DNA of 64,000 nt from Paracoccaceae bacterium (GTDB lineage Bacteria > Pseudomonadota > Alphaproteobacteria > Rhodobacterales > Rhodobacteraceae), in assembly GCA_024742455.1 (NCBI GenBank), contig JANSYL010000001.1:372001-436000 (forward strand). The letters run 5' to 3'. The notes under the pieces are model-generated. The model worked only from the letters and a program-made list of their open reading frames with translations. It ran no database searches and was not told the origin of the DNA. The translations under genes and the position numbers were made by a program. Shown here in pieces: positions 17,422-25,632 of this stretch (position 1 is the first letter of the stretch; every line of letters starts with the position of its first letter).

Positions 17422-18623
17422 GGCATCAGCCGGAAGGCCAGCACCTTGAGATATCCGGTTTCGGTCAGCGCCGGGTGCTGCGGGTGATCGGGCCCGGCGA
17501 ACCCGGTATGGATCAGCCGCGCCTGCCGCCCGGCCCGCCCGATCCCGCGCAGACAGGACGCGCGGAACTTGGCCAGGTCGGCAGCATGCGAACAGGAGCA
17601 CAGGATCAGGATACCGCCGGGCGCCACGCAGGACGCGGCCAGACGCGCGACCCGTTCATAGGCGCGCAACCCTTGCGTCAGCGCCTGTTTCGACGGGGCA
17701 AAGGCGGGCGGGTCGGCGATGACGATCTCGAAGTCTCCTCCGTCCGCCGCGATCCCTTCGAGGGCGGCGAAGGCGTCGGATTTCCTTGTGGTCAGCCGCC
17801 CGGCCACCCCCATCGCATCCGCCCCCGCCTGCGCCAGGCGCAGCGCATCGTCGGAGGCATCGATGCAGGTGACGCCCTTTGCCCCGGCGGCAAGACAGGC
17901 CAGCCCGAACCCGCCGACATGGCTGAACACGTCCAGCACCCGCGCGCCGGGGGCAAAGCTGGCCGCGAAGGCGTGATTGGGGCGCTGATCGAAAAACAGG
18001 CCGGTTTTCTGCCCGCCCGTCACATCGGCCATGTAGATGGCCCCGGTCATCGGCACCGGGATCGGGGTGTCCGGCGCGGTGCCGGTCAGCACGGTGATCT
18101 CGTCCGGCAGGCCCTCGGCCTGCCGGGCGCGGGCCTGGCCGTTCTTGATGATCGTGCCGCAGCCCGTCACCCCGGTCAGCGCGACCACCAGATCCTCAAG
18201 CCGGTCCTCCAGCCAGATCGCGTTGGGCTGGATCACCAGCGTGTCGCCGAACCGGTCAACGATCAGGCCGGGCAGCGCATCGCCCTCGGCATGGATCAGG
18301 CGATAGAAGGGGTCGGGGTAGATGCGGCGCAGCGCCAGTGCATCCGCGATCCGGCGGGTGAACCAGGCCCGGTCGATCGTGGCGGCGGGGTCGGCATCGA
18401 TCAGGCGCAGCCCGATCCGCGCCTCGATCGTGGCGGTTCCGAGGCCCAGGACCTGCCGGTCGGCATCTTCCAGCACCGCCAGTGCCCCCGGCGCGAGGTT
18501 GCGCGCCCGCCGGTCGAGCACCAGATCATCGGCCCAGGCCCAGGGATGGCCGAAGCGGATGCGCCTGGCATCGGCTTTCGGTTTCAGGCGCAGGGTGGGA
18601 TAGGGAAAAGGGGGCGCAGTCAT
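17418..18623 (-). CDS. class I SAM-dependent rRNA methyltransferase, RlmI-like
   Basis: A 401-residue protein with an N-terminal PUA-like RNA-binding domain (TLRLKPKADARRIRFGHPWAW) and a C-terminal Rossmann methyltransferase core. Motifs: GQKTGLFFDQRPNH, the SAM loop DVFSHVGGFGLACLAAGA, and IADPPAFAPSK, which matches the RlmI/RlmK m5C methyltransferases of 23S rRNA. A Cys in LILCSCSHA fits the catalytic cysteine of that family. It is the first gene of a two-gene coupled unit with the PIN protein. The exact rRNA position modified cannot be told from sequence. Confidence 0.9.
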   Translation of the reverse strand: MTAPPFPYPTLRLKPKADARRIRFGHPWAWADDLVLDRRARNLAPGALAVLEDADRQVLGLGTATIEARIGLRLIDADPAATIDRAWFTRRIADALALRRIYPDPFYRLIHAEGDALPGLIVDRFGDTLVIQPNAIWLEDRLEDLVVALTGVTGCGTIIKNGQARARQAEGLPDEITVLTGTAPDTPIPVPMTGAIYMADVTGGQKTGLFFDQRPNHAFAASFAPGARVLDVFSHVGGFGLACLAAGAKGVTCIDASDDALRLAQAGADAMGVAGRLTTRKSDAFAALEGIAADGGDFEIVIADPPAFAPSKQALTQGLRAYERVARLAASCVAPGGILILCSCSHAADLAKFRASCLRGIGRAGRQARLIHTGFAGPDHPQHPALTETGYLKVLAFRLMP

Positions 18624-18661
18624 GCGCCCCCTCTAGCCGCCGGACAAGGCGGGGGGAAGGG

Positions 18662-19276
18662 TCAGTTGGCCTGCAACAGGCTGGAGGCGGGGCGCGGGAA
18701 TTCCGCCAGCGCCCATTGCTGCAGGCGCGACATTATGCGCACGCGTTGCGTGATGCCTTCGGCCTCGGCCTCGATCGCCTGCTGGCCGCCATAGGCGCGG
18801 AAGGTCAGGTCGACCGGACGCCGACCGGTCATCGACTGGCCGGTTTCGGCGTCGAAGACCGTCATCAGGAACTCGATCTCATGTTCGCCGCCGATGGTGT
18901 AGCGGGCGCGTTCGGTCACGGCATGGAACCGCGTCAGTTCAAGATGAACGATCACGCGGGTTGCGCCGTCAAGTTGCGACAGGACCGGCGTCAGGGCCTG
19001 TTCGAACAGCGTCTGCACCTGGGCATGGCGGTCGCCGGGCGCATCTTCGCGCCAGACGATATCGGCGCGCGGCTTGATGGTGTTGGCCTCGGACACGGTC
19101 AGCGTTTCGGGCACCACGATGTCGAGCCGGGCAACGGCCCAGTCGCGGGGTTCGGGTTCGATCACGGGGGTGTCGAGGAAGGGCTGGTCGCGCATCACCT
19201 CAGCGGGCCCGGCGCAACCGGCGACAGCGAAAACGGCCAGAATGGCCAGCAAGGGAAGCTTGATCCCGGTCTTCAT
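18662..19276 (-). CDS. lipoprotein, DUF6778-like, unknown function
   Basis: A 204-residue lipoprotein: basic N-terminus KTGIKLP, hydrophobic segment and lipobox VAGC at Cys21. The mature part is a mixed alpha/beta domain with no motif I recognise; it resembles the roseobacter lipoprotein family DUF6778 from memory, not from a search. The +2 residue after the lipid Cys is Ala, so Lol export to the outer membrane is expected. GGAGGTA upstream of the ATG is a strong ribosome site. The 223-base stretch 19277-19499 upstream carries no gene and presumably holds its promoter. Confidence 0.75.
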   Translation of the reverse strand: MKTGIKLPLLAILAVFAVAGCAGPAEVMRDQPFLDTPVIEPEPRDWAVARLDIVVPETLTVSEANTIKPRADIVWREDAPGDRHAQVQTLFEQALTPVLSQLDGATRVIVHLELTRFHAVTERARYTIGGEHEIEFLMTVFDAETGQSMTGRRPVDLTFRAYGGQQAIEAEAEGITQRVRIMSRLQQWALAEFPRPASSLLQAN

Positions 19277-19499
19277 GTTCTACCTCCTTTCGAGAGGTGG
19301 TCCTTTTTTCATTACTGCTCGTCTACGCTGCGCGGACCATTAACAGCGCATCATCTATCCCCTTGAAGAATGGCCGAATAAGGCCGGTGCGGGTGCTTTT
19401 CCGGGTTATTGCCGTGCCCGGATTGCGGCGCGATTGCGCCTGGAATGTGGCCGAAGGGCGTGACGCCCCCGTCCCCAATGGGCGCTGCGTGGCAGATGC

Positions 19500-20588
19500 T
19501 CAGCCTGCGGCGGGGGCCGGGGGTGCAGGCATCGGCGCCGGGCCCGATGCGGCCGGATCAGCCAGGTCGGACGGCGATGTCGCGGGGACGCCCGGCGCGG
19601 CAGGCAGCGCGGCGGGGTCGTCGCCCGGTTTCGCGGCGGCAGACTGTGCCGCGACGGCGGCGGACGCGGGTGACGGGGCACTGTCCGGGCAGTCGCCGCC
19701 CTGCGCCGTCGATGGCGCACCCGCCAGCCGCAGCGCGCGCTTGCCGCCGATCTGACCCAGCCGGCCGACGCCCACGCCATGCCCCGAGGCGGTGACCAGC
19801 CGGACCCGGCCAAGATCGTCCGGGGCGAAGGGCAGCACATCGCCGGGTTTCAGGCGCGCGGCGGCGCCGAAGCCCAGCCAGCAGCGAAACAGCACCGCCT
19901 CGAGCGGCAGGGGCGCCGCCGACAGCGCACGCGCCAGCGCCGCCGCCCAATCGGCATCCCCCGAACCGTGCCCCGGATCGGGTTGCGCCACAGGGCAGGC
20001 GGGCAGCGCCAGCAGGATCTGCGCCGACCGGTCGACCCCGTCGAAGGTGATATCGGCGCGGACATGGTGGAACCGGTCCGCCGGAAGCATGAGCGACAAT
20101 TGCCCCGGGTCCGTCACCCGGCTGCCGAAACGCAGATCGGCGGGCCAGGGATCGGCGCCGGGGGGGCCGTTTTCCCCTGCGAAGGCCGCCAACACCAGAT
20201 CGAGAAAATCGCGTGACAGGGCCTGGTCTATCTCGGTCACCGGGCGCGGCGGCAGGGCGGCCGCCTCGACCCGGCCGGTGGTCTGCACCTCGATCAGGGC
20301 GTCGATCAGGCCATGCGATATGGCAAGACATCCCCGCCCAGCGGCGCCCCCCTCGACCACGGCGACCATGCCGGTATCGGGGACCCGGTCGATCACCGCG
20401 TCCAGCGGATCGGACAATGCCGCCGAAACCTCCGCCATGCGCAGGCCGAGCGCGGGAAACCCCATTGCCGCGCGCCGCACCGCCCGTTCCAGACGCCGCG
20501 CCAGTACCGGCGCGGCATCATCGGTGACGACTGGCCGGGCATGGGCCGCGATCTTGCGCGCAAGGATCGTTGCCTGCGCGGCCGTCAT
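19500..20588 (-). CDS. FliM/FliN-family (SpoA) flagellar motor switch-like protein
   Basis: A 362-residue protein with a FliM-like N-terminal/middle region (AISHGLIDALIEVQTTGRV, FLDLVLAAFAGE) and a SpoA surface-presentation domain near residues 225-300 (RCWLGFGAAARLKPGDVLPF, GRLGQIGGKRALRLAG), the part that forms the C-ring face and torque interface. The last 60 residues are an Ala/Pro/Ser-rich tail not usual in FliM. No other flagellar gene lies in the window, so this is a detached motor-switch paralogue. The divergent orientation to nothing flagellar makes its partner uncertain. Confidence 0.78.
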   Translation of the reverse strand: MTAAQATILARKIAAHARPVVTDDAAPVLARRLERAVRRAAMGFPALGLRMAEVSAALSDPLDAVIDRVPDTGMVAVVEGGAAGRGCLAISHGLIDALIEVQTTGRVEAAALPPRPVTEIDQALSRDFLDLVLAAFAGENGPPGADPWPADLRFGSRVTDPGQLSLMLPADRFHHVRADITFDGVDRSAQILLALPACPVAQPDPGHGSGDADWAAALARALSAAPLPLEAVLFRCWLGFGAAARLKPGDVLPFAPDDLGRVRLVTASGHGVGVGRLGQIGGKRALRLAGAPSTAQGGDCPDSAPSPASAAVAAQSAAAKPGDDPAALPAAPGVPATSPSDLADPAASGPAPMPAPPAPAAG

Positions 20589-20672
20589 CGGGCGCCCCGG
20601 AAAAGCAATGGCCCAGGTTCAGTCATGGGCGCATGACGCATCAAGGCGGTTAATTCCGGGTGAACACGCCCC

Positions 20673-23354
20673 TCAGGCCACGCGCAGGGCACCGGCGGGC
20701 AGCCGGACGCGGAACCGCGCCCCCGCCCCGCCCGGCACGTAGATCAGCCCGCCCCCGAGCCGGGTCATGATCTCGCGGCTGATCGCAAGACCAAGCCCCG
20801 CCCCCGGCGCGCCGCGCGCGGTATCGGCCCGGGCGAATTTCTCGAAGATCAGCGTCTGCTGGCCCGGCGGGATGCCCGAACCGTTATCGGCGAACTCGAC
20901 CTCATACCGGCCCCTGAGCGCCTGCACCGTGATGGTCAGTTCGGGCCGGTTGGCATCGCAGTATTTCTGCGCGTTCGAGATCAGGTTGATGAAGACCTGC
21001 GCCAGCCGGTCGGCATCAGTCCAGAGCGGTACCGCCTCGGCGGCGCGGTCGCGCACGATCCTGAGCGGCGCATCGGTGGCCTGGGCGCCCGCGGCGTGGA
21101 TCGCACGATCCAGCACATCCGACAGGTCCACCGCGCTTTCGTGCAGCGTCACCTTGCCATGTTCCAGCACGCTGAGATCCAGCAGGTCATCCAGCAGCCG
21201 GGTCAGGCGCAGGCTTTCGTCATGGATGATGCGCGAGAACCGGCCGCGCGCGGCGTCATCCATCGGGTCGGCCTGCATCAGGATTTCCGAAAATGACCGG
21301 ATCGAGGTCATCGGCGTGCGCAATTCATGGCTGATCTGGCTGAGAAAGGCGTCCTTCTGCACCGAAAGCTCGGTCAGTTTCGCGTTCACCTCGCGCAGGC
21401 GCGCGGCGGTCTGGGCCAGCTCGGCCGATTGCGCCTCGAGCCGGTTGGAATATTCCTTGATCTGCGCGGTCTCGTCGGCCACCGCCATGAGCTGCCGGAC
21501 GCCGACAGCGGCACCGCCGGTGATCTGGGTGACCATCGCATGGGCCGTGGCCGCGCCCACCGACCCGGCGAGTTCGCGTTCCAGTTTTTCCAGGAATTCG
21601 GGCGTGGGGTCAGGCATGTCCCCGGCCCGGCCCTGCCCGGCGGCGGCGGCCTGAAACAGTGCACCGGCCCGTTGCGCGCCAAGGATGCGCTGCGCCATGA
21701 TCAACAGGTCATCGGCAGTGCCCGCCGCCCCCTGCCAGCCATGCAGCGGGCGGGAATGGGCGTAGATATTGACGAATTGCGCGCCCTGCAGCCGTTCCAG
21801 CGGACTGGGAAAGGACAAAAGCGAGCCGAGGATGAACAAAAGCGTGTTCAGCCCGAGCGACAGGATCATCGCCGTCAGCAGCGGGTCGGTGGCTGCAAGA
21901 CCCAGCGGTGTCAGGGGGCTGAGCCAGCCGATGCCGAAGGGCCCGTCGGCTATGAAACCCGACAACAATCCGCCCGTCTCGGCCACGTTGGGCAACAGCA
22001 ATAGCCACATCCAGATCGCGAACCCCACGCCGATCCCCAGCGCCGCGCCGATCCGCGTCGCCCCGCGCCACAGGATGCCACCCAGCAGCGCGGGCAGCAC
22101 CTGCGCCACGCCCAGAAACGCGATAAGCCCGATATCGGCCAGTGCCGTGGCCCCACCCGACAGCCGGTAATACCCCCATCCCAGAAACAGGATGCCCCCG
22201 ATCGAGATGCGCCGCGCCATCAGCGCCACGCGCCGCATGTCGCCCGACATCGGGTCCTCGTGCCGGGTGGCCTGCAGCCAGAGCGGCACGATGATGTGGT
22301 TCGACAGCATCGTCGAAAGCGCCAGCGCGGCCACGATCACCATCGAGGTCGCCGCCGAGAACCCGCCGAGAAACACCAGCAGCGCAAGCCCGTCCTGCCC
22401 GAGGCTGAGGGGGATCGTCAGCACAAAAAGATCTGGGTTGTCGCCGACACTGCCGAGTTCAAGCCCCACGACCGCGATGGGCACCACGAACAGGCTGATC
22501 AGCAACAGGTATAGCGGGAAGGCCCAGCCGGCGGTGGCCAGATGCCCCTCATCCGAGTTTTCGACCACCAGCACCTGGAACATGCGCGGCAGGCACAGGA
22601 TCGCCGCCGCCGCCAGCATTGTGATGCCCAGCCAGCGCGCCCCGTTCCATTCGGCCTGCGCCACGGGGCTGGCCTCGATCCGGGCCAGCATGTCGGCCGG
22701 GCCGCTGGCCACGCCCCAGACGACGAACACCCCAACGGCCAGAAGGGCCACCAGTTTCACGATGGCCTCAAGCGCGATGGCCGACACCAGGCCCGGATGC
22801 CGTTCGTTGATATCGAGCGACCGGGTGCCGAAGACGATGGTGAACAGCGCCAGCCCCGCCGCCACCCAGATCGCGGTGTTTTCGGCATCGGGCGAGCCGC
22901 CGCCGGTATTGGCGAAGACCGCGAAGCTGAGCGTGACCGACTGCAACTGCAGCGCGATATAGGGGGTCGTGCCCAGCAGCGCGAGCACCGTGACCAGGGC
23001 GGCCAGAGCGCCCGATTTGCCATAGCGGCTGGAAATCATGTCGGCAATCGAGGTGATGCGCTGCGCCCGCCCGATCCGCACCATTTTGCGCAGCAGCCAG
23101 AACCAGCCGAGAAACACCAGTGTGGGGCCCAGATAGATGGTCAGGAATTCAAGACCCGTGCGCACCGCGGATCCGACCGCACCATAGAATGTCCAGGCGG
23201 TCGTGTAGATCGACAGCGACAGGGTGTAGGTCCAGGGGGAGTTGAGCCAGCCCGCCTTGCCCTCGGCGGCGCGTTTCTCGGCCAGGAACGCGACCCCGAA
23301 CAGGCCGAGCACGTAAAGGATGCAGACCGCGACAAGGCCGTTGAAGCTCAGCAT
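20673..23354 (-). CDS. sodium:solute symporter-histidine kinase (CbrA/CrbS-type)
   Basis: An 893-residue inner-membrane sensor. Residues 1 to about 520 are an SLC5/PutP-like multi-helix transporter domain (SPWTYTLSLSIYTTAWTFYG, LGTTPYIALQLQSV). A coiled segment follows, then the HisKA box FLSQISHELRTPMTSIRSF with phospho-acceptor His676, and the ATPase with VFINLISNAQKYCDANRPE and DNGSGIPPGQ. Such kinases (CrbS/MxtR, CbrA) sense nutrients and in Vibrio and Pseudomonas control acetyl-CoA synthetase. It starts 1 base after the 2-TM gene and ends the operon that runs away from acs, which fits an acetate or short-chain-acid sensor. No receiver domain is fused. Confidence 0.92.
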   Translation of the reverse strand: MLSFNGLVAVCILYVLGLFGVAFLAEKRAAEGKAGWLNSPWTYTLSLSIYTTAWTFYGAVGSAVRTGLEFLTIYLGPTLVFLGWFWLLRKMVRIGRAQRITSIADMISSRYGKSGALAALVTVLALLGTTPYIALQLQSVTLSFAVFANTGGGSPDAENTAIWVAAGLALFTIVFGTRSLDINERHPGLVSAIALEAIVKLVALLAVGVFVVWGVASGPADMLARIEASPVAQAEWNGARWLGITMLAAAAILCLPRMFQVLVVENSDEGHLATAGWAFPLYLLLISLFVVPIAVVGLELGSVGDNPDLFVLTIPLSLGQDGLALLVFLGGFSAATSMVIVAALALSTMLSNHIIVPLWLQATRHEDPMSGDMRRVALMARRISIGGILFLGWGYYRLSGGATALADIGLIAFLGVAQVLPALLGGILWRGATRIGAALGIGVGFAIWMWLLLLPNVAETGGLLSGFIADGPFGIGWLSPLTPLGLAATDPLLTAMILSLGLNTLLFILGSLLSFPSPLERLQGAQFVNIYAHSRPLHGWQGAAGTADDLLIMAQRILGAQRAGALFQAAAAGQGRAGDMPDPTPEFLEKLERELAGSVGAATAHAMVTQITGGAAVGVRQLMAVADETAQIKEYSNRLEAQSAELAQTAARLREVNAKLTELSVQKDAFLSQISHELRTPMTSIRSFSEILMQADPMDDAARGRFSRIIHDESLRLTRLLDDLLDLSVLEHGKVTLHESAVDLSDVLDRAIHAAGAQATDAPLRIVRDRAAEAVPLWTDADRLAQVFINLISNAQKYCDANRPELTITVQALRGRYEVEFADNGSGIPPGQQTLIFEKFARADTARGAPGAGLGLAISREIMTRLGGGLIYVPGGAGARFRVRLPAGALRVA

Positions 23355-23355
23355 G

Positions 23356-23667
23356 TCAGGGCGCGCCTTCGTCCGTGCCGGGCGCGTCGGTGTCGGGCGC
23401 GGTGCGCACCAGGGCGCGGCTGACCAGGGCGGTGATGACGATCAGCCCGGCCCAGACCACGAAATAGTAGATCAGCCAGCCCGACAGGCCCGGCCCCGCC
23501 GCGCCCCCGACAGCCCCGCCAACGCCCCGGATGGGCACGGCATCGGTGTCACGGATGAAGATCGGCGCGAAGATCAGCATCAGGCCCAGCACCGGCAGCA
23601 ACCGCGCGGCATCCTGCAGCCGGTTGCGCCGATAGGTGCGGCGTTCGAGAAACACGCGCTCCACCAT
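23356..23667 (-). CDS. small two-helix membrane protein of the sensor operon
   Basis: A 103-residue protein with a basic N-terminus (FLERRTYRRNRLQD) and two membrane helices, LLPVLGLMLIFAPIF and WLIYYFVVWAGLIVITALV, joined by a Gly-rich loop; the acidic C-terminus TAPDTDAPGTDE is disordered. It starts 3 bases after the response regulator and ends 1 base before the symporter-kinase, so it is tightly coupled to both. Small two-helix subunits accompany some acetate/solute symporters (DUF4212), and this may play the same part for the kinase's transporter domain; sequence similarity to that family is not obvious. Confidence 0.75.
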   Translation of the reverse strand: MVERVFLERRTYRRNRLQDAARLLPVLGLMLIFAPIFIRDTDAVPIRGVGGAVGGAAGPGLSGWLIYYFVVWAGLIVITALVSRALVRTAPDTDAPGTDEGAP

Positions 23668-23670
23668 CGC

Positions 23671-24060
23671 CTAGCGTCCCCCGGAGGCCCCGATCCGGGC
23701 CGACAGGTCGCGCACCGTCGCGACCAGCTCGGCATTGGAAAAGGGCTTGGTCAGAAAGGCATCGGCGCCCAGTGACATCGCCAGGTCGCGGTCCCTGGAC
23801 TGGCCCTTGGCCGTCAGCATGAGGACCGGCAGCTCGGCAGTATCGGGCGCGCCGCGCAGGTCGCGCAGGATATCGAGGCCCGACCGCCCCGGCAGCATCA
23901 CGTCAAGCACCACGATATCGGGTTTCAGCCGCTCGATTTCATCCAGCGCGGAATTCCCGTTGCCATGGCCCCGTACCTCCCAGCCATCGCGCGACAGGAT
24001 GAAGCCCAGTGCCTCGACGATATTGGCTTCATCCTCTACAAGCAGGATCCGACCACCCAC
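23671..24060 (-). CDS. single-domain response regulator (receiver only)
   Basis: A 129-residue CheY-like receiver with no output domain. I start at the GTG at 24060 (VGGRILLVEDEANIVEAL), preceded by GGGGAGGA, rather than at the ATG at 24123. Acidic pocket Glu9-Asp10, phospho-acceptor Asp53 (PDIVVLDVMLPGRSG), Thr in LMLTAKG and Lys in FLTKPFS are all present. It lies between the ScfR-type regulator and the symporter-kinase. In CrbS/CrbR systems the regulator carries a LuxR-type DNA-binding domain; here it must signal through another protein. Confidence 0.9.
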   Translation of the reverse strand: MGGRILLVEDEANIVEALGFILSRDGWEVRGHGNGNSALDEIERLKPDIVVLDVMLPGRSGLDILRDLRGAPDTAELPVLMLTAKGQSRDRDLAMSLGADAFLTKPFSNAELVATVRDLSARIGASGGR

Positions 24061-24141
24061 AGCGCGTCCTCCCCAGGACCGGTCCCGCGCCAGGCGGGTT
24101 GCGCCACTGTGCAGAATGCCCACCCATTAGGCAACATAAAG

Positions 24142-25446
24142 CTAGGGCAGCCCCGGGGCGGCGCGGCAGACGGGACAGTCCGGACCGACCTCGATCGCGC
24201 CCGCGCCGGTCGCGGCATCGGCCTCGGCCAGCTTGCGCACCAGCATCGTGGCCTGCGCCATCGGCGCGAGGCCAAAGCCCAGATGCGCCACCGGCTCGGC
24301 CACAGACCAGGTGCGGAACAGCCCCAGACCCGGCACCGAAACCACCGCATCCTCGGGCTGGCCCGGACGGGTCAGGGCGCGGTAGACGGGCCAGCGCGGG
24401 CAGCGTGCGCCAAGCCGCGGCAGGGTGAACCCGTCGGCGCGGCGACGGAACACCAGCCCCCCCGCCCCGTCCACGATCGCCAGGCCGAACGGGGCCCGGT
24501 CGGATCGCGACGGCAGGCAGGCGAGGCGGCGCAGGATCAGGGCCGCCCGGGGCATGTCACCGGCCAGGAGCGCCGCCGGGTCGCCCCCCGCCGCGCCGAG
24601 CCGCGCCTCAAGCTCGGCCAGCGGCAGGCGCGCGGCATCCTTTGCGTAGGTGGCAAGCCAGATCGCGGCCAGGTCGGCACCCGCCGCATCGAGCGGGCCG
24701 AGCGCGGCCAGAACCTGCGGAACCGCCGCGGCGCCGCCCGCCTCGATCGCCGGGAAATGATGGCCGGCGGCGTCAAAGGCGGCCTCGACCCGGTCGACCG
24801 GGCGGATCACGCTATCGGAGCCAAGCGGCGTTTCGAACTGCGCCACAAGCCCGGTGGCCCGGTCCGACAGGCGCTGCGCCTCTTCGTGGAGGTTGCGGTG
24901 GAACCGTGTGCGCCAGGCCGGGTCCAGTTCGGCCTCGCCCGCCAGGATCTCGGCGGTGCTGCGGATCGCGGCGGCCGAGGACAGGATTTCATGCATCGCA
25001 TCGGCCAGTTTCGGGTCATGGCTGAGCCGGTCGCGCAACGCCTCGAGATCGGCATGCAGATCCTCGATCCGGGCCTGCTGACCGGCAATCAGGGCGGTCC
25101 AGCCGGGAAACCGGGTGGCCAGCTCATCGACCCTGTCGGTCTCGGGTGCGGGGCCTGCCGACGCAGCGCCGGGATCGGACGGCCCGGCGGCGGCGTTCAG
25201 CGCGGCCCGCAATGTCGCATCGGCCCCGTCGTTCAGCACCGAGGGTTCGACATCCAGCGCGCGCGCCAGAGCGATCAGAAGCTTGCCGCCGATCCTGCGC
25301 CGGTTGTGTTCGATCAGGTTGAGATAGCTGGCCGAGATGCCCGCGCGCGCGGCCAGGTCGGCCTGCTTGATCCCGGCGGCCATCCTGCGGTCGCGGATGC
25401 GGGTGCCGGTCAGGCGGTCGCGGCGGGATGTGTCGGGATCGGTCAT
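24142..25446 (-). CDS. XRE/ScfR-type short-chain fatty acyl regulator
   Basis: A 434-residue DNA-binding regulator. The helix-turn-helix is at the N-terminus (RMAAGIKQADLAARAGISAS, then YLNLIEHNRRRIGGK), followed by a long Ala-rich middle region and a C-terminal DUF2083-type domain with CPRWPVY and a terminal CPVC motif. The family (RamB, ScfR) controls acetate, propionate and glyoxylate genes in response to acyl-CoA-type signals. It is divergent from acs with a 186-base shared region, so it is the likely direct regulator of acs. It heads an operon with the receiver, 2-TM protein and kinase (81-base gap before the receiver). Confidence 0.9.
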   Translation of the reverse strand: MTDPDTSRRDRLTGTRIRDRRMAAGIKQADLAARAGISASYLNLIEHNRRRIGGKLLIALARALDVEPSVLNDGADATLRAALNAAAGPSDPGAASAGPAPETDRVDELATRFPGWTALIAGQQARIEDLHADLEALRDRLSHDPKLADAMHEILSSAAAIRSTAEILAGEAELDPAWRTRFHRNLHEEAQRLSDRATGLVAQFETPLGSDSVIRPVDRVEAAFDAAGHHFPAIEAGGAAAVPQVLAALGPLDAAGADLAAIWLATYAKDAARLPLAELEARLGAAGGDPAALLAGDMPRAALILRRLACLPSRSDRAPFGLAIVDGAGGLVFRRRADGFTLPRLGARCPRWPVYRALTRPGQPEDAVVSVPGLGLFRTWSVAEPVAHLGFGLAPMAQATMLVRKLAEADAATGAGAIEVGPDCPVCRAAPGLP

Positions 25447-25632
25447 GGGATGCGGCGAAACTGCTATGGGGCAACTTAACAGGATTTACACGCCCCCGGA
25501 TAGTCTTGCCGTCACGCCTGCCGCCCGCGCGCTGCGACGCCGCAGCCCGTTGTATCGGGCGCCGCTTTGTCCAAGACTGAGGCCACCGCGATGTGGGGAA
25601 GGCATCGCGCACCGTCTTCAGGGAGGATCTCG
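25447..25632. promoter_or_regulatory. divergent control region between scfR-type gene and acs
   Basis: This 186-base stretch must hold both promoters. I see no confident -35/-10 pair and no TTTGCAAA-like RamB site. The AT-richest part, around 25465-25490 (GGCAACTTAACAGGATTTAC), is the best place for the minus-strand promoter. GGGAGGA at 25621-25627 is the acs ribosome site. Confidence 0.45.
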
